Shown: positions 11,501-23,400, numbered from the stretch's first letter. The stretch is DNA of 64,000 nucleotides from Megalopta genalis (GCF_051020955.1 NW_027476093.1:2075001-2139000), one strand, 5' to 3'. A program made the numbers and translations. The notes: generated by a model from the sequence alone, not told the origin.

Positions 11501-12434
11501 AATATCTTGCATACTACTTGTTTTTCCCAAAAATGGGGGTCAATTTCGTTAAAGGCTTATTCGAGCCGAAAATTCGAAATGAAATGAATTAAATTCAATT
11601 ATTCGACGCTACTCGATACCAATTATTCGATGTTATTCGATCATTCGTTCCATGATTAAAGAATAATTATTCTTTTTTTTCGAGCGATCTCGTCGTCTTT
11701 TTTTTAGGAAAAGCAATCTCAATGGAAACATCGCTGGAAAGAATAAAATTGCCAATTATGGAGATACAATAGAAAAACCGCTGTATTTTGCGCGACTTTC
11801 TTTTCCGGCGATATCACGATTCTCTTTAGAAAAATCGAACAACGATGGCGAACCTCGCTGAACATTCTGCACAGCGAAAATTGGAAATGAATAGAACGAC
11901 CAATTATTCGACGCCACGAATAAAATACTGTATATTGTCCGTTGTTCCTTTTTTTCGAGCGGACTCGTCCATTCTTTTCGAGAATAAAATTGCCGGCGGT
12001 GCATTAGAATAGAAAAGCTACTGTGTTTTTTCGATACGACTTTTTTTTACAACAGTATCTCTTTGCACGAATTGACGAATCAAGGTCAATTTCATTAAAA
12101 GCTTGTACAAAGCGAAAATTGTGAATTAGTAAAGTAATTAACTCGTTGACGTTATTTTCTTTGGAAAATCAATCTCAATGTATCATAATTTTAGCAATTA
12201 TGAGACTGTATATTGCACGATTTCCTTTTTTTTAACAATATCTCAATTCTCTTTAGAGGAACCAATCTCTTTTAAATTATATATTTCTCCCAGCAATAAC
12301 ATAATTCCTTTTCGGAAAATGAATCTTAATAAAATAATGCCAGTCGTCGATTAAAATAGAAAAATTACTGCATTTTCCACGAGGTGGTCTCCAACAATGT
12401 CTCAATTCTCTTTAGAAGAACCAATTCGTATAAG
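11501..12434. repeat. degenerate tandem array of about 250-bp units
   Basis: Several blocks share AGAATAAAATTGCC, then AGAAAAAxxxCTGTxTTTT, then ATCTCAATTCTCTTTAGA and AAAATTGxxAATxA in the same order. Divergence is high. The array resumes after the family A insertion and can be followed to about 13080 (GATTAGAACAGAAAAATCACTG). It looks like an old satellite-like block rather than a gene. Confidence 0.6.
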
Positions 12435-12808
12435 CAGGGTGTCCCAAAATTATGGTACTTTTGGGAAATAAGCGATTCCTGAGGTCATTCGAAGTAACTT
12501 TTTCCTTAGCGAAAATGCAATCCGCGGCTTCGTTTACGAGTTATTCGCGAAAAACACTGACCAATCGGAGAGCGAGTGCGGCCGATGGTCCGCCCTTGCG
12601 GCCAATGCCGCGTCGCGCCGGTCGTCTGACGCTGTGGCAGTGGTCGCGAGGGCGGGGCGTCAGCCGCACGCGTTCTCTCATTGGTCAGTGTTTTCCGCTA
12701 ATAACTCGCGAACGATGCCTCGGAGAAAATTTTTGTGAAGGAAAAAGTTACTTCAAATCGCCTGAGGAATCCCTCAATTCCCAAAAGTACCATAATTTCG
12801 GGATACCT
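12435..12808. mobile_element. family A palindromic MITE, copy 2
   Basis: It starts CAGGGTGTCCCAAAATTATGG and ends with the decayed complement CCATAATTTCGGGATACC. The arms share GAGTTATTCGCGAAAAACAC and ACCAATCGGAGAG with complements. The central core (12570-12680) differs from other copies and is very GC-rich. It sits inside the degenerate array, so it is younger than that array. Confidence 0.85.
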
Positions 12809-14320
12809 TCTTTTTCGGAAAATCAGTCGTCGATTAGAACAGAAAAATCACTGTATCTTTACTGAGATGCTCTTCAACAAGGCGAATCTCACTGAAACCT
12901 TTCGCGAATCGAGAAATATAAACGAATAAACCGTCCAGATTCGTACTTTATTCGAACAAAGCGAGAATAATTACTTCTCCAGTAATCTGGTCATTCTTTT
13001 CGGGGAAAATCGATCTGGACGAAGCATCGTGGACAAGATCAAGGTTATCAGTCGCGCGCCAGAGCAGAAAAATCACCGTCCGGGAACGCGTCGTTAGGAG
13101 AATCGATCAGCGAGGCGCAAAATCGAGACCTGCGAAAAGCGAAAAGCGGCGAGGAATTTAACTCTCGGCCGCCGGAATCTCCCTCGTCCGACGATCCCGT
13201 AGACAGCGTGACAACCGGAATAGTCTGCGACAGAGTTCCGGGCGCGGCATCGCACAGCGTCCTTGATACCGTCTGGGCTCGGGGAACGCCTATCCGCGGA
13301 CGACGATGCAATTCCGCGGGCGAAGTGTCAGGACGATGGCTCGTGTGACTCTCGATTACACGTTCCGTCATTACGCCGGGGTATTTTATCGTCCGGCTGA
13401 GTTATACGGGGTTCCGCTCGTTAACCGGAAACTTCCAAGGGATCGTCTCGCTCGAATTTAAATTGAGAAAGTATTTTACGAGCGCGCGAGAGAGTTTCAC
13501 GGTAGCGTTGTCACATCTTGATGAACTTCCGGTAACGATCGTAGGAAAATGTCCCGACTCAACCTCCGGCCCCAGGTCTCTCCCCCCTCCCCTCAGGTCG
13601 TAGTCTGCCCCCCGCCAAATTCGCTATCCAGGACCGTTCCAGGGAATCTGGTGCACGAAGCCGGCCATTCGGACGGGATTAATGAACCCCGATCGCTTAC
13701 ACGGACCGTTTAACGCCGATTGCGAGCGTCGAAGTCGGTTATCATAACCGATCATTCGTTCGCCGGCATCTTAGGAACGGCATCAACACCTGTGGATTCG
13801 GAATTCGTCGAACATCGATCATCGACGCGGGAAGCGTTTGCCGATTGCTCGCTCGATTCGTAATTGTAACTTTGCTTTGCTTCAATTAAATTTTCGCAAT
13901 TGTTGTGCGTTTGTGTGAAATGTTTCGCGTTCGCTGTGTCAAGGCGGTGAATAATCGTAATTCGAAATGATTCTGACGTTAGTTATTGGTTACATAAGCG
14001 AATGTGCCCGCACACTTGTTACTTTCGCTAGGAGAGGATTAATTAATTAGGATGGTAGGAGTATTTGTTGCAGCAGACAATATTTGTATTTTGAGAGAAT
14101 AGAACAGAGGCGTAAGTCGAGTTTCCGCCGAAGTAATTTGTTCTCGAAGAAAGAAGAGCGTTTGTAAATCGAATATAGCGCATGTCTTGTGAATCTAGCC
14201 GAACAAAACAGCTGATCACGCATTGCAATCTAAATATATTTTTTCTGTCAACTTACAGCTAGTTTTCTTACTTGTAGCCAGCGCGTTGCAGTGATAAATT
14301 CGAGTTTACGCAAACAAATA
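12809..14320. other. array remnant, then unique GC-rich patch, then AT-rich
   Basis: Up to about 13080 there are diverged units of the preceding array. From there to about 13830 the sequence is CpG-rich and unique; a minus-strand frame of 107 codons (13048-13371) has no recognised domain. From 13860 it turns AT-rich and unassigned. Confidence 0.45.
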
Positions 14321-14559
14321 CAATAAATTCTCCCTAATCGACGCTCAGATTGTCCTCAAAAATGGACAATTTGGGGAAAAAAGATACAATTATTAGAGCC
14401 TCGCGGCTCATTTTTACAGTTACCGATCGTTAACAACTATAAAAACGAGCTGCAAGGCTCCAATAATCATATCCCCTTAAATAATAAAAATAATTTTCGT
14501 GCGCGATCCAAGCGTCAGTTAGGGAGACAATCTGGACGTCAATTAGGGAGACATTACTG
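14321..14559. mobile_element. family B MITE with duplicated right end
   Basis: It runs from CAATAAATTCTCCCTAATCG to GAGACATTACTG with TA on both sides. The right end is doubled: GCGTCAGTTAGGGAGAC is followed by GACGTCAATTAGGGAGACAT. The palindromic arms are present (ATGGACAATTTGGGG). Confidence 0.85.
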
Positions 14560-14777
14560 TACATTATTGTGTACGAGCTGAGGGATAATTTGAGAGAACT
14601 TATTGTACTGCTTTCGACGTGGATCTATTTCGAAGGCTACAAAATCAAATCTGACGCGAGACATTTTTTCGACGCCCTGTATAAGAATTGACCGTATTAT
14701 TATTATTATTTCACCGTATTTCCTGCAGAAGAGAGACTTTATGATAACAATAATCTCGAAATGAAAGATGTGAAATT

Positions 14778-14965
14778 GATCAAAGTGGCCGGCCTGATAG
14801 CGTAAAAGTGTAAAGGATGATCAATTTTTCAATGTAAATACTGCAAAATATTTGTAACGATTTTTAAGATTGATCAAAGTGGCCGGCCTTATAGCGTAAA
14901 AGTGTAAAAGATAATCAATTTTCAATGTAAATACTGCAAAATATTTTTAACGATTTTTAAGCTTG
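14778..14965. repeat. 94-bp tandem duplication
   Basis: GATCAAAGTGGCCGGCCT begins at 14778 and 14872. Both copies end with CGATTTTTAAG. Two copies only. The bases before it (14560-14777) are unique. Confidence 0.9.
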
Positions 14966-14979
14966 ACGAGTTAGGAGTA

Positions 14980-15219
14980 CAGTGATGCCTCCCCAATTGA
15001 CGCTCAGATTGTCTCCCTAATTGACGCTTAGATCGCGCACGAAAATGGACAATTTGGGAAGAAGAGATACGATTATCAGAGCCTCGCGGCTTCATTTTTA
15101 CAATCGCCTATTATTAACAACTATAAAAACAAGCCACCAGACTCGAATAATCACGTCTCCTTTCCCGAAATCGTCCATTTTCGTGCAGAATCTGAGCGCC
15201 AATTAGGTAGAATTTACTG
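14980..15219. mobile_element. family B MITE with duplicated left end
   Basis: It starts CAGTGATGCCTCCCCAATTG after TA; the subterminal segment then repeats as GTCTCCCTAATTGACGCT. It ends AGGTAGAATTTACTG. The central palindrome AGCCTCGCGGCTTCATTTTT is present. Confidence 0.85.
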
Positions 15220-16000
15220 TCCTTCTGAAGAACGAAGCGGAACAGCCGCGAAGGTGTTGCATAAATCGCGGGCAATGATCGAAGAAAATGTTTCCTCCGC
15301 TTTAAGCCTGCGGTTCGATACAGAGCGGACGATTAATATTCCGTGCATCGAATACGCGCGCGGCTCGTCGTGTTAATTTTAATGGCGTGTAAAAATGTGT
15401 ACGGGAATGGGGCGCAGCTGCAATAAACAACGGCGCGATCCGGCATAAACGAGCACCATTAATGTCCACCTCCGTGTTTCAGAAAAGGAAGCCAACCGAG
15501 AGAAAAATCGCGAGGCGGCGAAGCGCGTATAAGTACATATAGTACTTCACGGCCGCGTTTAAAAAAAAAGAAAAAAGAAAAAGAAGAAAAAAAAAGAAAA
15601 GCGTACTCATCCCGTTTCTACCAGACATTTATTCCAGCAAACGGCGTGCTCGCCGGGTTCCTTTGCTCTTTCACCGTGATAAATTTCTCTGTTTACGAGC
15701 TATTTCCATATTTCACTCAATCCATTTCCTTATGTTGTCGGATTAGACGCGTGGACAGAATTTAAAAATCCGATCCGAAAAACGTTCTTCGATCTTTCGC
15801 GGCGAAACGGAGAATACGTTACCGTGGTTCTTGTAAATATCAAATTCGCGGCGGTAAATATATGTGTCTTACAGTAAATAAATGTATGTAATTCTAGAGT
15901 TTTACTTTTTACAGTGAACGAACTGTGCCGAGATCATTCGAATGGAACGTTTCGTTACATAAAAAATGTCGTGAAAGAAGTGCAAAAAGACGAGATTCTA
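15220..16000. other. unique GC-rich then AT-rich sequence
   Basis: CpG-rich to about 15560, with an A/G-rich simple tract at 15560-15600. No recognised coding frame. It ends at the TA target site of the mariner element. Confidence 0.4.
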
Positions 16001-16580
16001 TTGGGTTGGCAACTGAGTAATTGCCGATTTCAGTTATAGATGTCTCTCACTCCCATTTTTATGATATCCGTAAATGTTATATTATAAAATTATTATTATT
16101 ATTATTATGTTATTTTTTATTATCCGTGAATGTTAGCAACTGGACAAATCGAATGCAGCGGTCAAGGAAAAGCGACCAGAATTGATCAATCGTAAAGGTG
16201 TCATTTTCCAGCAGGACAATGCTAGACCGCACACGTCTTTGTCCACTCGGCAAAAATTGATGGATATTGGTTGGGAATTGATGTTACACCCACCATATAG
16301 CCCTGATCTCGCGCCATCGGAATACCACTTGTTTCGATCCCTGGACAACTCCCATCGTGGTAAAACTTTTAATGATGATGACGCTGTAAAATCTCACTTA
16401 ACTCAGTTTTTGGCTTAAAAGGATCAGACTTTCTACGAGCGAGGAATTTTCAAGTTGTCAGAGAGATGGCGAAAGGTCATCGAACGAAATGGAAAATACA
16501 TTACAGATTAAACTTCATTCCAAGTAAAAAAATTTTTTATTTCATTGAACAAATCGGCAGTTACTTAATTGCCAACCCAA
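16001..16580 (+). mobile_element. internally deleted mariner element, copy 1
   Basis: Terminal inverted repeats TTGGGTTGGCAACTGAGTAA (16001) and its complement ending CCAACCCAA (16580) are flanked by TA at 15999-16000 and 16581-16582. At 580 bp it is under half the usual mariner length (about 1.3 kb). The 5' two thirds of the transposase gene is missing. An imperfect direct repeat, TATCCGTRAATGTTA, at 16065-16079 and 16121-16135 brackets an AT tract where the deleted part would lie. It cannot move by itself, and its ends could only be recognised by a transposase made elsewhere. Confidence 0.95.
16137..16511 (+). pseudogene. mariner transposase C-terminal remnant, broken
   Basis: The frame matches the last 124 residues of a mariner transposase, the DDE-type enzyme that cuts and joins element ends. 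Visible motifs are FQQDNARPH, with the second catalytic Asp, and HPPYSPDLAPS, which should be followed 34 residues later by the third Asp. Here that residue is Glu (SEYHLF), and a TAA at 16416-16418 interrupts the frame; the downstream part then continues to its own stop at 16509-16511. The helix-turn-helix DNA-binding domain and first catalytic Asp are absent. An in-frame TAG precedes the remnant. It is not functional. Confidence 0.93.
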
Positions 16581-16671
16581 TAAATAGATCCAATGTTATT
16601 TATTTAGAAGCTTTTATTCCAGAATAAAGTACTCTCGATTGCAAAATAATGCTTCTGAACCGTGCATCGCA

Positions 16672-17020
16672 GCACCGGAAAGGGATGATTCCTGACGTCG
16701 TTTGAAGTAACTTTTTCCTTAGCGAAAATGCAATTCGCGGCTTTGTTTGCGAGTTATTAACGAAAGACGCTGGACCAATGAGACGTGAGCTCAACTGTCG
16801 GGGCGTTAGATAGTCGAGCCAATCAGCAGATCTGGGCGTCGACCGCTCGTTGGCTCGTTCCGTCTCGCGCCAGCCGAGCTCGCCTCCTATTGGTCACTGT
16901 TTTCCTTCAATAACTCGCAAACAAAGCCGCGGATTGCATTTTCGCTAAGGAAAAAGTTATTTCAAATCACCTCAGGAACTCTCTAATTTTGGATTGCGAC
17001 ACATTTTTGGGACACACCGC
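16672..17020. mobile_element. family A palindromic MITE, copy 3, decayed
   Basis: The arms are clear (AGTAACTTTTTCCTTAGCG, GAGTTATTAACGAAAGACGC and complements in the right arm), and the right terminus reads ATTTTTGGGACACACC. The left terminus is eroded, so the start is approximate. The core resembles copy 1 at 4321 (CTGGGCGTCGACCGCTCGTT). It lies about 90 bp after the mariner copy. Confidence 0.8.
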
Positions 17021-18207
17021 AGACTGCAGCGGCATCATTATAGGTTCGGATAAAAAAGTTAATGAACAAAAGTTCTCTATTTCTTTTTCTGTCACTTCAA
17101 ATAGTAGCAAAATTATAAAAAAAATCATTTTAATCATTTTTCTAGTATACTAGTCCCTCTATTATCTAAAAAAAGACTTCAGGTCCAGTCTTAAAAAAGT
17201 TATTACATTTTAAAAGGCGTACGAACACTTTCGTGTGCCACTGTATGATGTTTTAAAGAAACGTCTCTATAATAAACAAGTAAATTGCGCCTGCAATTGC
17301 GTGTTTGTTACTTTTATTAACTTTAGAGGCCTGTTGGCCCGAACACCGCGCGGATTCCTCGGCAGTGATCGGCGCGAACGCATTAAGCCCGTATCCATGA
17401 AAACCGCAATTCCGCTCGCGGTGAACAGAGAGTAGGCGGAGGGGGCAGAGCGCAGATGCACTTTTCATTGGGAATTACTTTTTAAAGTCCGCGGAGAAAA
17501 ACAGAGCACGTTTATTTAGCAGCAACCTGTATAAACGGCCACCTGCGGGCTGAATACGGGCGGACAAGCGGACCCGCCCACCTGACAATACGCTGTCTCG
17601 ACGGAATCGTAAAGCCGCTGTTTACGCGCGCCGCGGAACGACGCGGTCGCGGCGCGGGCGGCTCGGCGAATAAAAATTCGCGTCGGCCATTTTGCCCGGT
17701 TAGAGATTACGATAAACGCGGCCGTATATTTTCACGGCCCGGAATCGACAGATAGAGAGTGAGCCACGGTTCGCGGAAAACGTGTTTCCGCACCGGACTG
17801 ATTTTCGCGGCGCCATGGGACGCGCTATGCGCGTCGCGACGTCGCGGATCGAACGGTGTTCCCATCGACGAAAATATCGGGCGGACGTGCACGGCTCTTG
17901 ATTAATGCCGATACCGGGAAACGCGCGGTAATAATGCGTTCGCGTGCGCGAAGAAGCGCGCCGGGAACGCCGGTGAACGCGTAATTTGCGTAATTTTTGC
18001 TATTCGCTTTGCTATTCGTTTTACGATTGTGATCGATGAAGGCCGGACACGATAGCCGCCGGATTCGAAAACGTTTGTCACATGAATTGGTAATTCTTGA
18101 CGTCTGACCGACGTCGACGAGGATCCCGGGTGTTCCGCGAAACCTATTATTTGTCTCACGAGCGGAATAAATGAGAGAAATTACATTCGATTCAATTTCG
18201 TTTCGTT
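17021..18207. other. unique sequence, mostly GC-rich
   Basis: AT-rich to about 17300, then CpG-rich unique DNA to about 18170. Frames of 60-85 codons overlap on both strands (for example 17902-18159, minus strand) with no recognised domain. This is one of several GC patches in the window that may be regulatory. Confidence 0.4.
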
Positions 18208-18922
18208 GTCGATTGTATAAGGTTCGTAGTGTAGGGTTAGGGTTTTTGTGGAATATTAATTGATAATAATTTAATTAAAGACAATATAATAATCACAGTC
18301 GATTGTATAAGGTTCGTGGTGTAGGATCAAGGTTTTTGTGGAATATTAATTGATAATAATTTAATTAAAGGAAATATAATAATCACAGTCGATTGAATAA
18401 GGTTCGTAGTGTAGGATCAGGGCTTTTATGGAATATTAATTGACAATAATTTAATTAAAGGAAATATAATAATCACAGTCGATTGTATAAGGTTCCTAGT
18501 ATAGGATCAGGGTTTTTGTGGAATATTAATTAATAATAATTTAATTTAAGGAAATATAATAATCACAGTCGATTGTATAAGGTTCCTAGTATAGGATCAG
18601 GGTTTTTGTGGAATATTAATTAATAATAATTTAATTTAAGGAAATATAATAATCACAGTCGATTGTATAAGGCTCGTAGCGTAGGATCAGGCTTTTTGTG
18701 GAATATTAATTAATAATAATTTAATTAAAGGAAATATAGTAATCATAGTCGATTGTATAAGGTTCGTAGTGTAGCATCAGGGTTTTTGTGGAATATTAAT
18801 TGATAACAACTTAATTAAAGGAAATATAATAATCACAGTCGATTGTATAAAGTTCGTAGTGTAGGATCAGGGTTTTTATGGAATATTAATTAATAATAAT
18901 TTAATTAAAGAAAATATAATAA
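18208..18922. repeat. 90-bp tandem array, eight copies, no length change
   Basis: GTCGATTGTATAAGG or close variants start at 18208, 18298, 18388, 18478, 18568, 18658, 18748 and 18838, exactly 90 bp apart. Every unit contains a TAGTGTAGGATCAGGG-like segment and GGAATATTAATT. Differences are substitutions only. Stops occur in the frames I checked, so it is not coding. Confidence 0.95.
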
Positions 18923-19323
18923 TTCCTGAATTTCAAACGCTGAACAAAGCAACAGTGCGATTCAGTGCGATCGTTCTTCATTTGTCCAGCTGGTTCGACG
19001 CAACAATTATTAATTAGTATTAATTCGTTAAAATGTTCAGGATTGTACGTGTTATGTTATAGTCAATATATAGCATTTCCACAAAATATTTATGAAAAAC
19101 TATTAAGCAGTATTTAAAGAAGCAAATATCCATGGATAGTTGAAACAAAAATATTTATACGCGATCTATTCTTTTAAATATTAGATACATTTCTATGCTG
19201 TAAATAAAGGCATTATAACAGAACAGTGGTAAACAATTAGAATAATTCCAGTAAAACAATACGAAACGCTATAAAAATTCAAATTATCTTCCGCACCATA
19301 CTAATTCAACTTCAACCCAATAT
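18923..19323. other. AT-rich unique sequence
   Basis: No gene, terminus or ordered repeat seen. Confidence 0.4.
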
Positions 19324-19566
19324 ATTACCCCTTTCCACTCGAATAGCGTCTCCGAGGCGCAATTAAAAAAATTGTTACACCACGTTTCAAACTAATTTTA
19401 CCGATCAATTTGCAGAATCGTCGAAAGGATGACTGTCGCATCTGCCACAAAATTCAATTTCACCGGCATAAAATGCATTAGGTCGTATAAAATGCAAATA
19501 CAATCGGATAAAAAAGAACTACATTAAATTCAGCGTTAATTTGTCTTCAAGTGCAAAAAGGGTTAA
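19324..19566. mobile_element. piggyBac-like TTAA element, diverged
   Basis: The left end reads ATTACCCCTTTCCACTCGA and the right end CTTCAAGTGCAAAAAGGGTTAA. The interior retains ATTGTTACACCACGTTT and AAATGCA segments of the family. The left TTAA has mutated to TTAC. Confidence 0.75.
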
Positions 19567-20349
19567 CACATCCAAAAATCATAATAATTTAAAAAAAGAA
19601 CACTATCAACCCATTACTTACAATTCCACTCGAACAAACAAACGAATAATCAACGAATCGACAAGCTATCCAAAACGAACCGAACAAATTAAAAGCAACA
19701 AAACGAACTGCGTCCAACACGCCCGTGAAATGAACGAGAAAGAAATTCCGATATCGGAAAGTAGAGAATCGTGTAGCTCATTGATCCAACGACGAATAAT
19801 TTATGCTCTGTCGGATTCGACGCCGCCAATCTCCACCATCTCATTAGTCATACATATCCTTATTACGTAAAGTGCAAAATTGACCGCGCGACGACACGCT
19901 GCTTTATTAAACATCGCTGCGCGCTCGCGTCTATAATCTCCTCAATTTTAATCAATTCGTAATGGCAGCTTGCGAGCCGCATCGTAATCTGTCATCGGAG
20001 CAGAATTACTTACACTGTTTCAACATCGCCGCGGGTAACCCTTAATTTCCCCCACCCCCTCCCGTCCTATCGTAATTGGAACTCTGATGCATTTTTGATT
20101 CGCGAACGCACGATACGTAAGCCCGGCGATGCGCACAGATTGAAGATAAGCCGGAGAGACGCGTCCTGTGGCCGCGGACTCGACCCGCATACAGGTTTCG
20201 TGGAACGCGCGCGCGCACCGCGATAACGGGGCCCCGTGAATTATCGAATCGCATGTATAATAAATGATCCGTCGCGATTAGATCGCGCGGCCCGGCGATG
20301 GATCCGCGCGCGTTATACTGTATAATTACTGATTAAGCGCGCGGAGACA

Positions 20350-20408
<59 letters not shown>

Positions 20409-20413
20409 GAGAG

Positions 20414-20450
<37 letters not shown>

Positions 20451-20780
20451 CAACGCGGACAAACCGTGGTCGCGCGCGCGCGCTCGCGTCGATCGTCGTT
20501 GAAAGCTGACGTGTTCGCTTTTCGACGACATCGGCACCCATTAAAAATGGGTTCGAGCAACGAAAACGCATTACATATATTGCGATCGGAAGATACACGG
20601 ACGGATCGTAACCGTCCAAAAAAAAAAAGAAAGAAAAGAACAAAGGACGGCCGCGCGCGATTATCGCGGTTCTTTGTTCCGCGAATATCGATGCAAAATA
20701 TTAATTTATGTATATGCCAGGTGGATCGATAGGAAGTCCGGGAATATTATTTCGCCGGAAAAATCGAGTAAAAAAATGTC
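19567..20780. other. unique sequence with a (GA)n microsatellite
   Basis: A 109-codon plus-strand frame at 19541-19870 begins inside the element end and has no recognised domain. A (GA)n tract with GAAA interruptions spans about 20353-20447. A (CG)n tract sits at about 20473-20483. An A-run at 20770-20776 is the likely Pol III terminator of the tRNA that follows on the minus strand. Confidence 0.5.
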
Positions 20781-20852
20781 AGGTCCCACCGAGATTTGAA
20801 CTCGGATCGCTGGATTCAAAGTCCAGAGTGCTAACCATTACACCATGGGACC
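20781..20852 (-). tRNA. tRNA-Gln, anticodon TTG
   Basis: A complete 72-nt minus-strand tRNA gene for glutamine at CAA codons (and CAG by wobble). The acceptor strands GGTCCCA and TGGGACC pair perfectly with discriminator T. The anticodon TTG lies at plus-strand 20817-20819 in the loop CTTTGAA. A and B boxes are intact, there is no intron, and seven T on the minus strand lie four bases downstream (plus-strand A-run 20770-20776). It stands alone here, about 20 kb from the Gln/Tyr cluster. Compared base by base with the gene at 109-180 it differs only at anticodon position 34 (T instead of C). Confidence 0.97.
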
Positions 20853-20994
20853 TTCGCGTTAGTCAATGCGATGTTAAAAATCATTTTCGTCGGACGACTC
20901 CGGCGACACTGTACTCGTTGCGTTTTTGTTGTTTGTTGTTGTTTATTGGTGCACGATGGCTCAAAATAAACGAGAGATTTTATTAAACATTGTT

Positions 20995-21545
20995 TTATAT
21001 TCTTTTGGTACTGTGTGTCATGTAATTGACAATAATGATCGAAAATAATATCTTTTTACGTTATTTTGTCTATTATTATTGTTTTCTTTATTAACGCTTG
21101 ATTTACGTCAACAATTTTCGGTACTGTGTGTCATGTAATTAACAATAATAATCGAGAATAATAATATCTTTTTACGTTGTCTTGTCTATTATCGTTGTCT
21201 TCATTATTAACGCTATATTTACGTCAACAATAATCGAATATAATAATATCTTTTTACGTTGTTTTGTCTATTATCATTGTTTTCTTTATTAACGCTATAT
21301 TTACGTCAACAATTTTCGGTACTGTGTGTCATGTAATTAACAATAATAATCGAGAATAATAATATCTTTTTACGTTGTTTTGTCTATTATTATTGTTTTC
21401 TTTATTAACGCTAGATTTACGTCAACAATTTTCGGTACTGTATGTCATGTAATTAACAATAATAATCGAGGATAATAATATCTTTTTACGTTGTTTTGTC
21501 TATCATCATTGTTTTATTTATTAACGCCATATTTACGTCAAAAAT
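20995..21545. repeat. 116-bp tandem array, four full and one short unit
   Basis: TTTTTACGTTGTTTTGTC-like sequence starts near 21053, 21169, 21251, 21367 and 21483. Four units contain GGTACTGTGTGTCATGTAATT; the 21169-21251 unit is about 82 bp because this part is missing. Non-coding. Confidence 0.88.
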
Positions 21546-23160
21546 GTCAAAACTAATTGTCACTAAGTGTCACTAATTTTTTAATTTACAATCATTTATA
21601 CCGTAAAGATACATTTACGAGTTATCTATTCAATTTCTAAATTATTTACGGCGAATGTTACAATAACGTTCTTTCGAAGTCAGAATAAATGTCTTATTAG
21701 TCTACTTTAAATATCTTATTAGCGATTATTAATGATTATTAGTGATTATTACTAATATCTTATTAGCGATTATTAGTGATTATTAGCGATTATTAGTAAC
21801 GCCTTATTAGCTTACTTTTACAAACTAATACATAAAACAGCTGTTTCTCGAGCTCCGTAAATCCAGCGATAAAAAACATCGATTTATATATACACAATGA
21901 TCGCGTCGAATGTCAAACATAAGCCACGACATTTGTTTGTTGTTTACGCGAAACGAAGGTCAATAAATAGCTCGACCGCGGCAATACGCGAAGGTCGGAG
22001 TTCAACGAACAATATGTAAAGGTAACCCAAGTTGTACGGGAGGATTAAAGTTCAACGAGAACACTTTGCTATTATTAGATCTGTTCCATCGTAATTCAAT
22101 TCCCCTCCCCTCCCACCCCACCCCGTCTCGCCGAACGAACTTCCATCTCTCTATATCAGCCTACATAAATATCAATTAAACGTATTACACAACAGATCGC
22201 GACTCAAGGTTGTTGACTCTACGGGCTGCGACTCGACGAACCCGCGCTCGACACGGACTTTTTTTAAAAACGCGCGTCGTCGATTGTGTTAATCGATCGT
22301 TTATTCGATCAACAAATCCGGCGATCCCCTGTTTTCAAACGTTAAATCCGACCGTAAGCTTGTCGCGACGTTCCCCGTTCGTTCTTCCGATAAAGAAGAG
22401 AGAGAAAAAATAGGCACCGTGACAATTTACAGCCCTCCACCCCTTCCCCCGTGTCCCCCGCACTTCGACCCCCCCCCCTGACGAAAGGGGGTGGAAAGCA
22501 GGCGAAAGGGGTGCGGGGGAAGCCTCTTGAGCCATTTCGCGAGTGTCGTCCCGAATCGGAAGAGGGCGAACAATATATAAATTCAGGACACCCTCCGGTT
22601 GGCGGAGGGAGGGGGAGAGGCGGGGGGAGATGGGTGAAAAGCGAACATAGATTTCGAAAGCATCGACAAGCAACAGAGAAAGCGAGAGACGCGTGGGGCG
22701 TCTGAATGGGGTCGGGTCCCGAATACGTTCCCTTTCGCCGCGGCCTCGTGTCAACCCCTAATTGAACGGAAGCCGGCAATAAATATTATGTTTCTTTTCG
22801 TGGGGCCGATTTTATAATGGCGCGCGTACTCGTCGCCGCGCCTAACTCCTCCGCCCGGAACCGGATGCGCGATCGGTGTGTGACATGTGCTCGTGTGGCC
22901 GAGCTTTCCCGAATTTATTTTCCACGCCGTTCCACCGGCGAAAATTATTTCACGCTCATCGCGTCGCGTACAATTCCGATTTGAACGGAAATCATTGTGC
23001 CGCGGGCTGTGCGCGGGCTGTGTGTCCTCTGTGCTGTTAAACAGCCTCGAATTAGGTGACGTCACGGCAGCCGGCAGGTGCCCTTTCTTGGGTGCGCGTG
23101 CTTTCGGGAACTTTAATTCGACTTTCTGTTGTTTAACTGTGCACGTGATTATAGAATTTC
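21546..23160. other. AT-rich then unique GC-rich sequence
   Basis: A short GATTATTAGT tandem lies at about 21717-21800. From 22090 to 23150 the DNA is GC-rich, with a C-run near 22469 and G-rich runs around 22600-22630. Frames of up to 145 codons on the minus strand (22342-22779) reflect the absence of stops in GC-rich DNA and have no recognised domain. Confidence 0.4.
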
Positions 23161-23400
23161 GCGTATATTATATATGTACTATATACATATAATATCGTCA
23201 TATATTATATATTATTATATATACTATATTATATTTTATTAAATATTATTATTTTATATATTATATATATACTATATTATATTTTATTATTATATATTAT
23301 TATTATATAATTTTATATTATATATAATTATATATATTACATACTATTATTATATATATAATATTATATATTATTATTAAATATATTATATGATATAGAT
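23161..23400. repeat. AT-only low-complexity tract
   Basis: Irregular TATA and ATTATT motifs without a clean unit. Confidence 0.8.

Noticed and set aside
12452..12865. 137-codon frame
   Set aside because: It lies inside the family A palindrome and its GC-rich core; a palindromic MITE has no coding role.
18208..18922. CRISPR-like regular array
   Set aside because: The repeats are contiguous 90-bp units without unique spacers, in a eukaryotic genome. It is a tandem satellite.
20353..20448. (GA)n tract beside the tRNA-Gln as part of the gene's regulation
   Set aside because: tRNA promoters are internal, the tract lies more than 300 bp beyond the 3' end, and similar tracts occur at many places in the window.
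22335..22779. 139- and 145-codon overlapping minus-strand frames
   Set aside because: GC-rich homopolymer-laden sequence with two overlapping frames on the same strand and one opposite; no motif, no start or splice evidence.
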